Notes: a model not told the origin generated them from the letters alone. DNA of 64,000 nt from Sipunculus nudus (GCA_026874595.1 CM049307.1:92854330-92918329); one strand, 5' to 3'. Counted from the stretch's first letter, positions 26,421 to 32,893 are shown. Numbers and translations: made by a program.

Positions 26421-29400
26421 AGTGTTAACACTAAAGCCCAAGTATAAACGTTTTCAAGTATAAAAGGTTAAGGTAACCTGGTATCTTCGGTATCTTTATT
26501 GAAGATGCCTGCTGCGTCGATGACGATGATCGTGTCTAGAATTCCTTCTTGACAGTCTAACAGCTGACGCTCCACACTCGTCACTAATCCTACATCATTT
26601 ACTCCTCTTACGATTAAAACGTAACAGGACGTGGCCAGAAGAGGACGGGCGAGGACATGGGATAGGGTATACTGGAAAAACAAGAAAAGTGCCATATGAA
26701 AATACATGTGGAGAAAATTTATTGTCTCAAACAACTCAAACAAAAGCTTGCATTCGACTGAATTAATATTAATTAACCAAAATATTGGTAATTATACAAA
26801 AGTTTTACACAGATACTTTTGTACTTTTGTACTATTGACCTGTGTACAAATTTCATTTATACCTTTATACAATATACATTCGTGACTTGGTCATGTAAAG
26901 CCAATTTTAAATCATTTATTTAAGTCGGATTTTACGGTTGTCAATGTGTTAAATTGTAAGACCATCGTTGGAACTTTAGTTGGTAAAATGTGTTGGATAT
27001 CATGCATAGGTATAAGAAAAAGCATGATATTCGTGTTGCACTATTTTATATTTCACATTCATCTTAACACATGTATCAATGTACATGAAGTTTTACGTTC
27101 CTTGCTTTGACATTAAACACCGACTCAAAGTAGTATAATATTACATGAATCAAATTTCTGCAGTTTAAGTTTCATACCGTATTGTCTTAAATATTAATAC
27201 TTCTCAGGAACCAATAAAAAACTTCATTTACACATCATTCACATGGACCCATTTAGCTGTGCCATCATAGAGATACATACAGCCTAATTAGTGTGGCACA
27301 CTAATTAGTATACAGGTGATTAGTATACCTAAAGAGCGTGCTACATGTTCACGAACCGACCTCAAACATCATAAATAAATGAGTAAAAATATATCATTTT
27401 CAGAGTCAACATATTCAGCCTAATTTTTGTTTGTGTCATAGATTATCATGTCGGCTATCGGGGTGTCAAAGACAAGTTTCGTATGAGACCAATTCGTTGT
27501 TGATTTAATAATGTCGGTTTGCAAGTTTTCCGGAAAGTCAAGGGTTGGAGTTCTTGTCAGGAATAAACAACATGTGTATATGCTCTTTCTAAAATATTTA
27601 CTGATCATGGAGGAACTTCTTAGGTATTGGACACTCCTATGTACAACGTATCTGGTCATATTTAATCTTTGTCTATCATCAAGTGTAATTTTTCTACAAA
27701 AACTCTCTTTGTTGACTTATGCAAAATAGGTTTCTCCAGTCGTCAGTGCTCTAAAAAATGATGAGTAACCTACGTTGAAGGATATTGCGTTTTCCTTTGT
27801 AATATGTTGCCATTTGAACAGGTACTTTCTCGGCTGAACACCTTTGTAATCCACTGCAATTGTCCACTCATAATGTGACAAGGCGTCACGGGGATTGTCG
27901 AGCTCCGGGTGCACAAACGGGTCCCACTTGAACGTGACAATCTCAATACTGCCTGTTTGATTGTCAACGGTCTTCTGAACTTGAAGGTTACCGGAAACTG
28001 GTGGCGTGTCAAGTATGCGAAACCCATTTGAAAACATTGTCTGAAATCATAACGTAAAAGAACTTGCAATTCTAACTCAGATAATCAAATCCGTAGGTGT
28101 ATCATTTTCCCTTTTCGATGAAAACCGGCTATTTTCATCTAAATATGAAGATTAAGTCAACCTGTCTTTCTTCGATATGTTTTAAAGAAATTAGAATATT
28201 TACCTGAAAACAACCATCTTCATGACAAAGCCTGATGGAGTTCCTGTAAAGTTTCCGCTTGTTAAACGTTACATCTGACCTCGTGGCCGCAGTTTGGACA
28301 CCAAGGGTCATTTTGGGAAAGAAGTTCTCCCACATGCTGAAATCAATACAACAGTTAAAAAACTTTAGTTTTAACTTAGTTGTCACGCTCCAGTGCTTCC
28401 CGTGTAATTACAGGTTATTGAAATAATACAACAGACGCAAGGCGTATATAAAATTTTCAACGCTTTAAGTATTTTTGTATTCTTTTATTATTTAGAGGAC
28501 ATTTAGCCACCTCCATTTCTTCACCTAAGTTTGTACAACTTTAGAGTTCAATTTCGCCTGGAACAACGTGACAGGGCGGTAGCACTCGCTTCCTTTCATT
28601 TATTTGATATCCTGATGTTTTCAAGACCTACAGGCCCTACGGTTGTCGTGTAAACATCCATTGATTTAAAAAAATGGGTATATAATGTATTCTTTTGTGC
28701 AAAAAGTATGAAATATCACCAAATGTGCACCGTAAAACGCCCAAGCATAAGAAAATGTATAACGTTTACCTTTCCTCTGATTTCCACTCCTGTAGTCGCC
28801 ATACAATTTCCTTAGTATAATTTCTCACCATGGCGGGGATTTCCCAATTTGCGGAACAGGAAGAAGACGAAACTTGAAATTCTATATCTTTTTGGCAATC
28901 CTTGAACGAGCCTGTATGATGATCTAACCTGCTATCTATTGAGCCTGAAAAAAGGTGCTTGCGAGACATTATATTCAGATAGGACTATCAGCCTCCCTCA
29001 ACGTCCTGACTGCATAAAATTTCATGTTATTATAAGCATTAAAATACCTGTAAAAATACACCCTATCCCATCATTCACTGGGTTATCAGCTGCTTCAAGA
29101 GTTTCTGGCAAAACAAGGAAACCGTCGCTTCTGGCGTCGCTTGAACCGGATGCTGTGTTTGCTTCTATATATGTGGTATACCTCTAAAATATATTTTAGT
29201 GTTAAATCAAATAACAAATAGCATTATACTATATATTATATTTGATTTATATTATTTATAAAATCAGAATATTATGTTATACCAGAAATACAAACAAATT
29301 TTTATGTTTAGTCTTACCTTGTAGTTGTCAAGTGTCAGATTATTGAACAAGAATGAGGACTGAGAGCTGTTAATTTTTGGGGATGTCGCCAGGATTGTGC

Positions 29401-32400
29401 CACTTTCGGTCATCAGTTTCACAATAAAGTCTACGTCCTCTGTGTGGTGCTGAAAACCGGACCACTCGACGCGAACCTCTCTGCTCTGGGTTTGAATATC
29501 AATATCACGGGAGTCCTATTTGTACACAGAGTCATACAAGTAGCTTAGACACAAAGGCATCAGGTACCATTTGAGCAGAGAATGCAAAAACCGACGCATT
29601 GTTATTAAATGACGGGGGGCCCACTCATATTAGCTTATGTATGTATTTATATACAGTAAGCAGACTGCCGCTGAACATTCAAAATGCATAAAATGTAATA
29701 TGGTGTGAAATTCTTGTTTGATCAAGAAACATAGTTTACATAACGTCTATCTCGAATGACGTCTTGCACGAATTTTACTTGACCTTAGAGACTAGAACCA
29801 TAAAGCAGCTATCACTGTTTTCTTTAGATCTATGTTAACAGATACACTCACTGGGTCCTGCGGTAGCGTTTCCCAAATAAGACCGCTTCCTGGCGATCCG
29901 TGCCCTTGGATGAGAACAGCAGATTTGACATCCAAGAAATGTCCAGCCACCGTTTCTATTCTCAGAAGGGCATAATATTCGTGTAGAGGATGAAAGTGAG
30001 CAAAAAGGGAAGAGACCGGAAGAGATACGCATGTAGGTCGATCAGACGAAGAACACCCAATATCGGTTGAATTCTCTGATGACACTTCCACGTCTGTCAA
30101 ACTGAGTACCTCGCTGCTGCTGGTTTTGTCAACTGCAAAATAAAGGGAAAGACAGATTTTCCGAGGCTTCTCCTGAAAAAGAATTTTAACAAGATTTCCA
30201 AACCCAGATTCGGATCTAAAACTTTGTCCAAATCACCTTTCTTGTATCTTAGATAATTCAAACAAGAAGATGTCGTTTGGGCATTAAGAAATAAAAAAAA
30301 CCTTCGTTTTTTACATAGAGGCACTGCTTTATAAATAAAAAATGGTTATTTTGAACAATTTATATTTTACCAATGGCCTGCCTTTGTTTAAACAAGGCTT
30401 CCAGCCTTTGCGTATCGTCGGTAAGGTCCCATTTGACAACCAAAAGGGGATCGAATTGCGTACTGGTGAATGTCATCTGCACGTTTGATTCCAGATCTGC
30501 TGCTCTGTCTTCTACAGTTATCGGCCCCAAAACCTCCAAATGTAAAATACCTATATATTCACCATGCATAATGGGCAGTTACGTACATACACACACATAT
30601 ATATACACAAATATATATATATGATTTATATTTTATTTACATATTCATTACACTGATTTCAATGATATATCATATGTATATGTATATGGTTTTTATTATT
30701 GAATTTACATATCCACAAAATACCTGAATTTGACTCTAATATTCTATTGCTCCTTGTTAGCATACGGATCATAACTCTCCAATTACATATAAAATGAACT
30801 TATGCATTAATGTATTACCTTTTCAACGATCATTCCGGCCCTATTTTTAGCTTTAATATGTAGGAATCCCTCCTGTCCGTGGGCTAATCCCGAGTGGAAC
30901 GTATTAAAATGTCTGTGAGCATGGGTTGATTGGTAGGGCATCACGTCAGGGACGCCGGTACCGGTCCTGCTGAGTCCCACTTCGTGGTCGGCGATCCCGC
31001 TCTCAGGGTCCGAACTGTGCCATGAGACTGACAGCTGTACGGTGATGTGAAAAAAAAGTATTTAGAGACAAAAAAAGACCGCTAATTATAAATCAAAACA
31101 AAAACAAGGAACGGCGATAGTAAGGGCCTTTTCAATATTACAATCTCATTTTTTTTTCCTTCGCCGTGACCAAGTCGTTTACTAGAAAGACAGCTTAAAA
31201 AAAATGAGAATTGCTTGAGGTGATTAATGTCTGCAGTCTCTCCGACTGTCTTATTCAGAAATGTTTTAACGCAAAACACGCTCACCTTATTTTGACTTTG
31301 AAGAAACACGATAGAATGCAAACCAACCATGTAATTCATTGCATTCCTTCTCAGTAAGCGTAATGGATACATAACTGCTGTTCTGGTACCGTTGAACGTC
31401 GAAGAGTGAAATATCTTCGGCGACGGCATTGGCTCTGTTAAAAAGTGGATCACATTTGGGGCTCATGAGGAAGATTGATTCAACCCATTGCCTAAACACA
31501 TGATATTATTAATTTGACTCGAGCCAATCCATGACAAAAATGTGTTTTTCTACAATCGTCAAACCTATGTTGCTTTGTTAATTAAAATCCTCATTTTTGT
31601 CACACTACTGTTGTGAATTATGATATTTTACAGAAAAAATGTACGGCTGGGAAAAAATGTTGCGTATACTTCAAAGAGGTGCTCAAAATGACTATCATAA
31701 TATTGGTTCCGCTTACAAACTTGCTAGGTTCAGCAATGGAGTATTCGCGCTACGTTCCTCATTCCTTCCGTTTAACGAGGGCTCTTTATGCAAGAGTTTG
31801 AAAAGAATCTCAACCAGGCACAGGACCAAAATCGTTTTTACTAATGAGAACTTCTTACCGCGGCTCTGACCAAGTAGGAAACACAGAACTTTGGCATGAA
31901 CATTCTTGCCCCTGTGTGAACTGCCTGGAGAAAATACTTTGCAAACCATGCTATAGAAGGAATAGGTTAAATAGAAGGAGTTATACATCAAATGTATCAC
32001 GTCAACTGCTTAAAGAATGTACATACCGGCAGGATTCTCCTAGCTGATCAACCTTTGATGCCTTGCCCCGACGACTGATAAGGTAAATGTGTCCGTCCGC
32101 ACTTATAAGTCCGGGTCTTCGGAATAACCCTGCTACACTGACGTCATACAGCGCTGGAACTGTGACGTCAATCATCAGTCCGTCCGAATATACGGGCTCC
32201 GACGGTTCCAAGGCATAATTTTAGGCTACCACAGTGACGTAATACCTCCCAGGGTTTGCTTGAACATACGTTGCCCATGTGTCACCGATCGGAAATGAGT
32301 CGGGCTAATTTGAATCAAAGGCAATTTGTTATTGTTGATCATATCTGTGCATTGCCTATTTATATTTATAAATAAGTAACCATAAGTAAAATCACAAAAA

Positions 32401-32631
32401 AAAAAAAAACACATCTATCTATATCGATTGAAACTATTGTGTTCATTTTAAATCTGATTGTAATTCGTTTTCTACCAGAAATTTACAGTAACTGTTGTAA
32501 TTTTGGCCTAATCTAAAATAACTAATACATATCATGGCGATTAAGATAATTACCTTTATACGTAATACTTATTCCTTGTTGAAACTTTCGATTGAAATAC
32601 AAAACTTCTGTTATAGTCATCAATAGTAAAC
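5582..32631 (-). CDS. gene-level span: giant repeat-array extracellular protein, 39 candidate exons
   Basis: Gene-level summary; exons are listed separately. Open segments bordered by AG and GT recur along the whole minus strand. Thirty-five consecutive exons from 31034 down to 5582 have matching splice phases, about 2,370 residues in total. The repeating unit shows D-x-T-P-P, W-x-G-F/V, G-T-x-P-G, Y-Y-V-T-V and N-x-A-G-L, which I read as an FN3/Ig-like beta sandwich (inference; no profile search possible). Exon borders recur at fixed places, notably phase 1 just after 'A-L-G'. No signal peptide, membrane helix or start codon was found, so the 5' end is outside the window or lost. The four most 5' exons carry lesions, and one donor (near 27720) is lost. 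I do not recognise a named orthologue. A cell-surface or secreted adhesive/receptor role is a guess from architecture only. Confidence 0.75.
6219..6320 (-). CDS. repeat core exon I-H-L-N-W-T-K-V-F-R-S-E-S
   Basis: 102 nt, phase 1 both ends. The core strand T-I-H-L-N-W-T-K-V-F is followed by Y-E-V-S-I-G at GTCAGT. Confidence 0.8.
6504..6708 (-). CDS. repeat exon L-S-L-Q-P-S-T-R-Y-S-I-Q-V-R-A-V-N-H-A-G-Y
   Basis: 205 nt. Contains W-T-D-I-A-S-S-E-S, G-L-S-L-Q-P-S-T-R-Y-S-I-Q-V-R-A-V and N-H-A-G-Y-H-S-D-P-V. Donor GTAGGT. Confidence 0.84.
7052..7374 (-). CDS. repeat exon G-T-T-P-G-S-T-D-V to R-F-G-W-R-G-F-F-D-R-S-G
   Basis: 323 nt. It begins at the T-T-P-G-S-T-D-V turn, passes M-Y-L-S-L-R-C-T-N-S-K-D-L and V-V-V-K-G-P-P-D, then V-R-F-G-W-R-G-F-F-D-R-S-G-I-K-T-Y-Q at GTAAAT. 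It spans the end of one unit and the core of the next. Confidence 0.85.
7400..9860. other. 2.5 kb intron with foreign-looking, more GC-rich core
   Basis: From about 7490 to 9780 base composition is clearly richer in G and C than the flanking introns, and several broken frames occur on both strands (for example minus 7927-8118, plus 9133-9375). This looks like a degraded transposable element, but I could not match it to a family. Confidence 0.45.
9866..9977 (-). CDS. repeat core exon L-S-V-T-W-R-S-T-D
   Basis: 112 nt, phase 0 to 1. S-V-L-S-V-T-W-R-S-T-D-N-E-T-T then G-C-E-Y-A-L-G at the usual phase-1 border. It is followed by a 2.5 kb intron. Confidence 0.82.
9978..11070. other. intron with (TA)n tract and G-rich repeat
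   Basis: Contains (TA)n at 10356-10412, a G14 run at about 10660 inside a GC-rich block (10550-10700), and a T11-G10 run at 10925. The latter leads into GCTCTGGATCTGCCAC, which resembles the end of the GGATCCGC repeat family seen at 53397. No exon evidence. Confidence 0.5.
10356..10412. repeat. (TA)n microsatellite with TATG interruptions
   Basis: Alternating TA tract with two TGTA interruptions in an intron of the minus-strand gene. Confidence 0.9.
11071..11261 (-). CDS. repeat exon K-A-V-N-R-A-G-L to V-D-L-T-P-P
   Basis: 191 nt. V-H-V-T-V-K-A-V-N-R-A-G-L-K then V-I-V-D-L-T-P-P-Q-I-C-C-I-E; classic end and start of units. Donor GTACAT. Confidence 0.86.
11351..12049 (-). CDS. largest exon: repeat linker plus galactose-binding-like module
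   Basis: 699 nt, 232 residues. It opens E-K-Y-Y-S-S-V-K-A-V-D-S-A-G-H then V-D-I-T-P-P-E. It continues P-N-L-V-N-D-G-S-F-E-Q and a ~140-residue beta-rich stretch that ends Y-M-L-D-S-V-S-V. The N-L-V-x-[ND]-G-x-F-E opening and D-x-V-x-V close are typical of CBM4_9/galactose-binding-like jelly-roll modules (family knowledge; assignment is inference). It then returns to the FN3-like repeat with A-S-W-I-I-I-D-P-E-S-N-I and W-A-V-G-T-V-E-G. Confidence 0.86.
12689..12938 (-). CDS. repeat exon V-D-L-T-P-P-D to V-A-W-H-G-F-N-D
   Basis: 250 nt. V-D-L-T-P-P-D-S-G, V-R-V-A-W-H-G-F-N-D-I then Y-V-V-C-V-G-T-V; ends Y-Q-L-Q-Q-G at GTAAGC. Confidence 0.86.
13370..13800 (-). CDS. long exon with a complete repeat unit
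   Basis: 431 nt, 143 residues, no internal intron. F-H-V-R-A-W-Y-S-E-D-E, I-I-D-K-S-A-P-E, V-V-W-T-G-V-F-R-D-G-E-S-G-L, L-S-L-Q-E-G-L-R-Y-H-V-T-I-Q-A and N-N-A-G-L-Q then S-D-G-F-V-V. This shows the whole unit from linker to linker and is the best reference for aligning the split exons. Confidence 0.88.
13930..14193 (-). CDS. repeat exon Y-E-W-S-V-G-L-R-G-Q-P-P-G
   Basis: 264 nt. C-T-L-S-A-H-W-Q-T-S-G-N then Y-E-W-S-V-G-L-R-G-Q-P-P-G-T-G-V carry the core and turn. It is separated from the upstream exon by a 2.9 kb intron that contains the DIRS relic. Confidence 0.82.
14194..15127. other. intron segment with short repeats
   Basis: Includes a CpG-containing block (14625-14700: repeated CGCGATA/ATATCG and GCGCATCCCTAC) of the kind found at MITE ends, and a C14-A6 tract near 14860. 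No coding evidence. Confidence 0.4.
15128..15403. repeat. 57-bp inverted repeat pair beside the DIRS relic
   Basis: Bases 15128-15185 and 15346-15403 are imperfect reverse complements (core CGGTAGTGGATGT / ACATCCACTACCG), about 160 bp apart. DIRS elements carry inverted terminal repeats and an internal complementary region near the 3' end. This pair lies exactly on the 3' side of the RT fragments and fits that layout. Confidence 0.6.
15463..16470 (-). mobile_element. DIRS-type retrotransposon relic, reverse transcriptase fragments
   Basis: Minus-strand fragments in shifted frames match the RT of DIRS-like elements by pattern: G-L-D-C-H-S-G-S-E-R near a degraded D-x-x-x-A-Y box, V-Y-Q-Y-R-A-L-M-F-G-L-N-M-A-P-W-I-F-S (usual form F-R-A-L-P-F-G-L-x-x-A-P-x-x-F), and S-F-H-F-L-G-V-R-L-N-N-Q-I-G then I-V-R-I-L-K-R-S. 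The frame changes near 16100-16260, so the element is dead. It lies inside an intron, in the same orientation as the host gene. Confidence 0.72.
16480..17084. other. intron segment, probable 5' remainder of the DIRS relic
   Basis: GC-richer sequence continuing from the RT fragments to about 17030, with no open frame. It is likely the decayed upstream part of the same element, but no inverted terminal repeat matching 15128-15185 was found here. Confidence 0.35.
17085..17259 (-). CDS. Cys-rich module exon
   Basis: 175 nt. After A-G-L-I-S it encodes a compact Cys cluster, R-R-C-D-A-Q-S-C-Q-G-H-C-T-C-S-P-Q-D-Q-R-C then N-C-V-N-V-T-G: seven Cys in about 33 residues. A similar Cys cluster heads the plus-strand gene at 32894, which supports common origin. 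The fold is unknown to me. Confidence 0.8.
17673..17810 (-). CDS. repeat exon to I-Y-V-T-I-W-A-E-N-E
   Basis: 46 codons, phase 0. It ends G-Q-N-I-Y-V-T-I-W-A-E-N-E at GTAAGT; the next exon supplies A-G-L-I. Confidence 0.8.
18206..18445 (-). CDS. repeat exon with a duplicated 3' end
   Basis: V-D-N-S-P-P-I-P-G starts the unit; L-S-F-L-G-F-A-D-P-H-S-D-V is the core and Y-Y-V-T-A-G-T the turn. The 3' end contains three near-identical 20-27 nt blocks (GATTTG-ATAAGGGTAATC-type), so several possible donors are present. Using the last one (GTAAGG at 18205) keeps phase with the next exon but adds a repetitive D-L-I-R-V-I tail. The natural donor may have been the first copy. Confidence 0.72.
18912..19040 (-). 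CDS. repeat exon G-E-R-Y-K-F-K-M-A-G-C-N-R-A-G-L-C
   Basis: 43 codons, phase 0. L-Y-D-G-E-R-Y-K-F-K-M then C-N-R-A-G-L-C, with a Cys pair flanking N-x-A-G. Donor GTACGT. Confidence 0.8.
19074..19908 (+). mobile_element. probable solo LTR in an intron
   Basis: 835-bp block starting TGTTACAGG and ending GTGTTACA, much less A-rich than its surroundings. It has a TATA-like TTATAAATAGGG at about 19437 followed by a promoter-like stretch, and an AATAAA at about 19828 near its end. This order (TG...CA, TATA, poly(A)) is typical of a Ty3-like LTR. No internal region and no clear target-site duplication were seen, so the borders are uncertain. Confidence 0.5.
20493..20612 (-). CDS. repeat core exon L-K-W-E-F-T-D-P-E-S-R-I
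   Basis: 40 codons, phase 0 both ends. V-H-L-K-W-E-F-T-D-P-E-S-R-I-K-D-Q-Y is the D-P-E-S variant of the core. Confidence 0.8.
20720..20835 (-). CDS. repeat linker exon S-D-G-F-L-V-D-T-T-P-P
   Basis: 116 nt. A-G-L-S-T-R-A-T-S-D-G-F-L-V-D-T-T-P-P is the textbook linker of this array. Donor GTATAT. Confidence 0.83.
21562..21770 (-). CDS. repeat exon I-Q-W-W-A-G-T-S-P-G-A-S-D-V
   Basis: 209 nt, phase 2 in and 1 out. Core A-H-W-S-E-L, turn W-A-G-T-S-P-G-A-S-D-V, end S-V-E-A-T-N-G-A-G at GTGAGA. Confidence 0.82.
21871..22650. repeat. CGACAAC-rich intronic insertion
   Basis: The motif CGACAACCT / GCGACA / TACGACC recurs at both ends (21950-22080 and 22525-22590) around a different central part. 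The phrase GGCTTGAAATGCATGCAGCAA at 22108 also occurs, with one change, at 20657. This suggests an insertion of a repeat family into the intron. Confidence 0.4.
22762..22948 (-). CDS. repeat exon Q-R-Y-Y-T-T-V-E-A-C-N-W-A
   Basis: 187 nt. L-H-L-K-P-G-Q-R-Y-Y-T-T-V-E-A-C-N-W-A-K-S-C then S-D-G-I-V-P-D-N-S-P-P-V: end of one unit, a likely disulfide pair, and start of the next. Confidence 0.83.
23049..23187 (-). CDS. repeat exon A-W-G-G-F-T-D-G-E-T-G to G-T-D-P-G
   Basis: 139 nt. S-I-A-W-G-G-F-T-D-G-E-T-G-I, then I-A-I-G-T-D-P-G-L-A-D-V: one of the clearest examples of the core plus turn, here not split by an intron. Confidence 0.84.
23493..23621 (-). CDS. repeat linker exon A-T-N-G-A to I-D-T-T-S-P-T
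   Basis: 43 codons, phase 0 both ends. A-T-N-G-A-Y-L then I-I-I-D-T-T-S-P-T, the variant of V-D-x-T-P-P used here. Confidence 0.8.
23947..24089 (-). CDS. repeat exon C-I-G-S-R-P-G to Y-K-Y-Y-V-T-I-K
   Basis: 143 nt. Y-H-W-C-I-G-S-R-P-G-H-C-D-V has a Cys pair around the turn. It ends with the conserved G-Y-K-Y-Y-V-T-I-K at GTAAGG. Confidence 0.82.
24626..24793 (-). CDS. repeat exon with D-I-T-P-P and W-I-G-V-F-R-D
   Basis: 168 nt, phase 1 both ends. S-S-G-V-S-I-D-I-T-P-P-E starts a unit; L-R-I-S-W-I-G-V-F-R-D-L-D-S-G is its core. Donor GTAAGA. Confidence 0.83.
24889..25005 (-). CDS. repeat exon S-S-P-G-G-V-D-T to T-Y-F-V-T-L-K
   Basis: 117 nt, phase 1 both ends. It begins at the G-x-x-P-G turn directly after the A-L-G of the previous exon and ends at K-T-Y-F-V-T-L-K. 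Confidence 0.8.
25168..25273 (-). CDS. repeat exon V-Y-W-L-G-F-S-D
   Basis: 106 nt, phase 0 to 1. T-S-A-L-Q-V-Y-W-L-G-F-S-D-I then G-I-A-D-Y-K-I-A-L-G: the canonical W-x-G-F core and the A-L-G border. Confidence 0.82.
25507..25719 (-). CDS. repeat exon L-S-L-Q-E-G-T-R-Y-Y-V
   Basis: 71 codons, phase 0 both ends. The conserved G-L-S-L-Q-E-G-T-R-Y-Y-V motif is followed by C-S-D-G-V-V-V-D-S-E-A-P, the unit-to-unit linker. Donor is GTAATC. Confidence 0.82.
25954..26176 (-). CDS. exon with two Trp and Y-K-V-V-T-D-D
   Basis: 223 nt in phase with both neighbours. Features seen: K-W-D-K-P-D-L-E-F, H-A-V-W-P-K-L and C-S-A-P-E-T-L-K-C. The strand pattern fits the first half of a repeat unit, with an added Cys pair near the end. 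Confidence 0.77.
26362..26417. repeat. (TA)n microsatellite
   Basis: Uninterrupted TA tract of about 55 bp in an intron of the minus-strand gene. Confidence 0.95.
26478..26671 (-). CDS. repeat exon R-G-V-N-D-V-G-L
   Basis: 194 nt behind TTTTCCAG. It encodes C-Y-V-L-I-V-R-G-V-N-D-V-G-L, matching the V-x-A-x-N-x-A-G-L end of the unit, then a linker with one Cys and a hydrophobic I-L-D-T-I-I-V-I-D stretch. It leaves two bases of a codon at GTTACC. Confidence 0.78.
27720..28040 (-). CDS. repeat exon with lost splice donor
   Basis: 107 codons from T-M-F-S-N-G-F through L-D-T-P-P-V-S, F-K-W-D-P-F and E-W-T-I-A-V-D. It reaches G-E-T-Y-F-A, the usual end of a unit, then reads TAA. The bases after GCA are TAAGTC, which is a consensus GTAAGT donor lacking its first G. 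The next exon starts in phase 0, which is what the frame here needs. A one-base donor deletion is therefore likely, unless an unusual splice site is used. Confidence 0.75.
28204..28336 (-). CDS. exon M-W-E-N-F-F-P-K to C-H-E-D-G-C-F
   Basis: 133 nt, one base plus 44 codons, in phase with both neighbours. It ends with a C-H-E-D-G-C pair before GTAAAT. The context suggests it closes the unusual insert begun in the previous exon. Confidence 0.75.
28770..28944 (-). CDS. exon with two Cys and acidic/basic end (array linker)
   Basis: 175 nt, phases 1 in and 2 out, CTTTTTTCAG acceptor. The sequence (D-H-H-T-G-S-F-K-D-C then S-S-C-S-A-N-W-E) does not obviously match the repeat. It ends W-R-L-Q-E-W-K-S-E-E. 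It may be an insert module of unknown fold. Confidence 0.75.
29048..29183 (-). CDS. repeat exon with S-D-G-F-L-V
   Basis: 136 nt, phase 0 to phase 1. It encodes Y-T-T-Y-I-E-A-N-T-A-S-G then S-D-G-F-L-V-L-P, the standard end-of-unit and linker of the array, followed by an acidic stretch. Confidence 0.8.
29318..29515 (-). CDS. repeat exon R-E-V-R-V-E-W-S-G-F-Q
   Basis: 66 codons, phase 0 at both ends, open throughout. The V-E-W-S-G-F core aligns with W-x-G-F of the other units. It ends L-T-L-D-N-Y-K at GTAAGA. Confidence 0.8.
29852..30132 (-). CDS. repeat exon with two Cys and Ser/Thr-rich start
   Basis: 281 nt behind a TTTTGCAG acceptor. It opens D-K-T-S-S-S-E-V-L, contains D-I-G-C-S-S-S-D-R-P-T-C, then the strand E-Y-Y-A-L-L-R-I-E-T-V-A-G. 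It ends P-Q-D-P at a GTGAGT donor. The Tyr-Tyr and V-A-G motifs match the end of a repeat unit; the start is less conserved. Confidence 0.78.
30371..30533 (-). CDS. repeat exon starting V-L-G-P-I-T-V-E-D
   Basis: 163 nt, phase 0 in and phase 1 out. It encodes a linker and the W-D-L-T-D-D core strand, ending K-Q-R-Q-A-I-G at GTAAAA. The join to both neighbours keeps the frame. Confidence 0.75.
30819..31034 (-). CDS. repeat exon: S-W-H-S-S-D-P-E-S-G core to N-R-A-G
   Basis: 72 codons, phase 0 at both ends (acceptor TACAG, donor GTAATA). It holds the W-H-S-S-D-P-E-S-G-I strand, a G-L-S-R-T-G-T-G-V-P-D-V turn and K-A-K-N-R-A-G-M, a complete second half of one repeat unit. This is the first clearly intact exon of the minus-strand array. 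Confidence 0.8.
31286..31491 (-). pseudogene. repeat exon with frameshift
   Basis: It starts Q-W-V-E-S-I-F-L-M and stays open through S-S-Y-V-S-I-T-L-T. Then the frame runs into TAA just before the GTGAGC donor. In the frame one base away the exon ends N-Y-M-V-G-L-H-S-I-V-F-L-Q-S-Q-N-K, which joins the next exon (L-S-V-S-W-H) perfectly in phase 0. A single-base indel around 31345-31365 is the simplest explanation. Confidence 0.7.
31859..31924 (-). CDS. short Cys-containing exon
   Basis: A 66-nt exon between a pyrimidine-rich CTCCAG acceptor and a GTAAGA donor. It supplies one base plus 21 codons plus two bases, which fits both neighbours. It encodes a small C-x-C segment (E-C-S-C-Q) that leads into Q-W-V-E-S-I-F. 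Other frames through this stretch do not fit the phases. Confidence 0.6.
32027..32304 (-). pseudogene. repeat exon with in-frame stop
   Basis: The exon starts P-D-S-F-P, passes through G-R-Y-Y-V-T-V-V-A, then meets TAA (bases 32221-32223). The same frame resumes as N-Y-A-L-E-P-S and Y-S-D-G-L-M-I-D-V-T, exactly as expected for this repeat family. Length and phase (278 nt, ending after two bases of a codon at GTATGT) fit the next exon. The stop therefore looks like a true nonsense change in an otherwise intact exon, or a sequencing error. Confidence 0.7.
32554..32631 (-). pseudogene. degenerate repeat exon (exon 1 of the minus array)
   Basis: A segment after a TAG acceptor and before a GTAATT donor ends in bases that closely match the conserved K-Y-Y-V-T-I-K end of other exons (compare the exon ending at 23947). 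Here the register is broken, so the reading is I-S-I-T-Y-K. It looks like a decayed exon. It is the most upstream trace of the minus-strand array; nothing further 5' was seen. Confidence 0.4.
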
Positions 32632-32893
32632 CTACTTCGGTGATCGATTCAACTCATATGTGAGCATGCAGTATCGGAAGACGGAATGGAGAATTTTACA
32701 AGAATGTTCTTGCAGGAGTCTGCACAAACATTTCTTAATATTTGTGCATTACTTTTACATTCTAAACATACCTTTCAATCTTTAACTTAGCCTAGTAATT
32801 TTGTCAGTGGGATAACATGCCTTTACATAATTCGGACTTAAAATTAAATGATACAAATGGAGAAGGTGCTCAGAATGACTCTTCCATTTTTAG

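Noticed and set aside
31844-32047. Plus-strand C-P-C-V-N-C frame similar to the Cys cluster at 32894
   Set aside because: It is antisense to the phase-consistent minus-strand exon 31859-31924 and has no acceptor of its own; the similarity is short.
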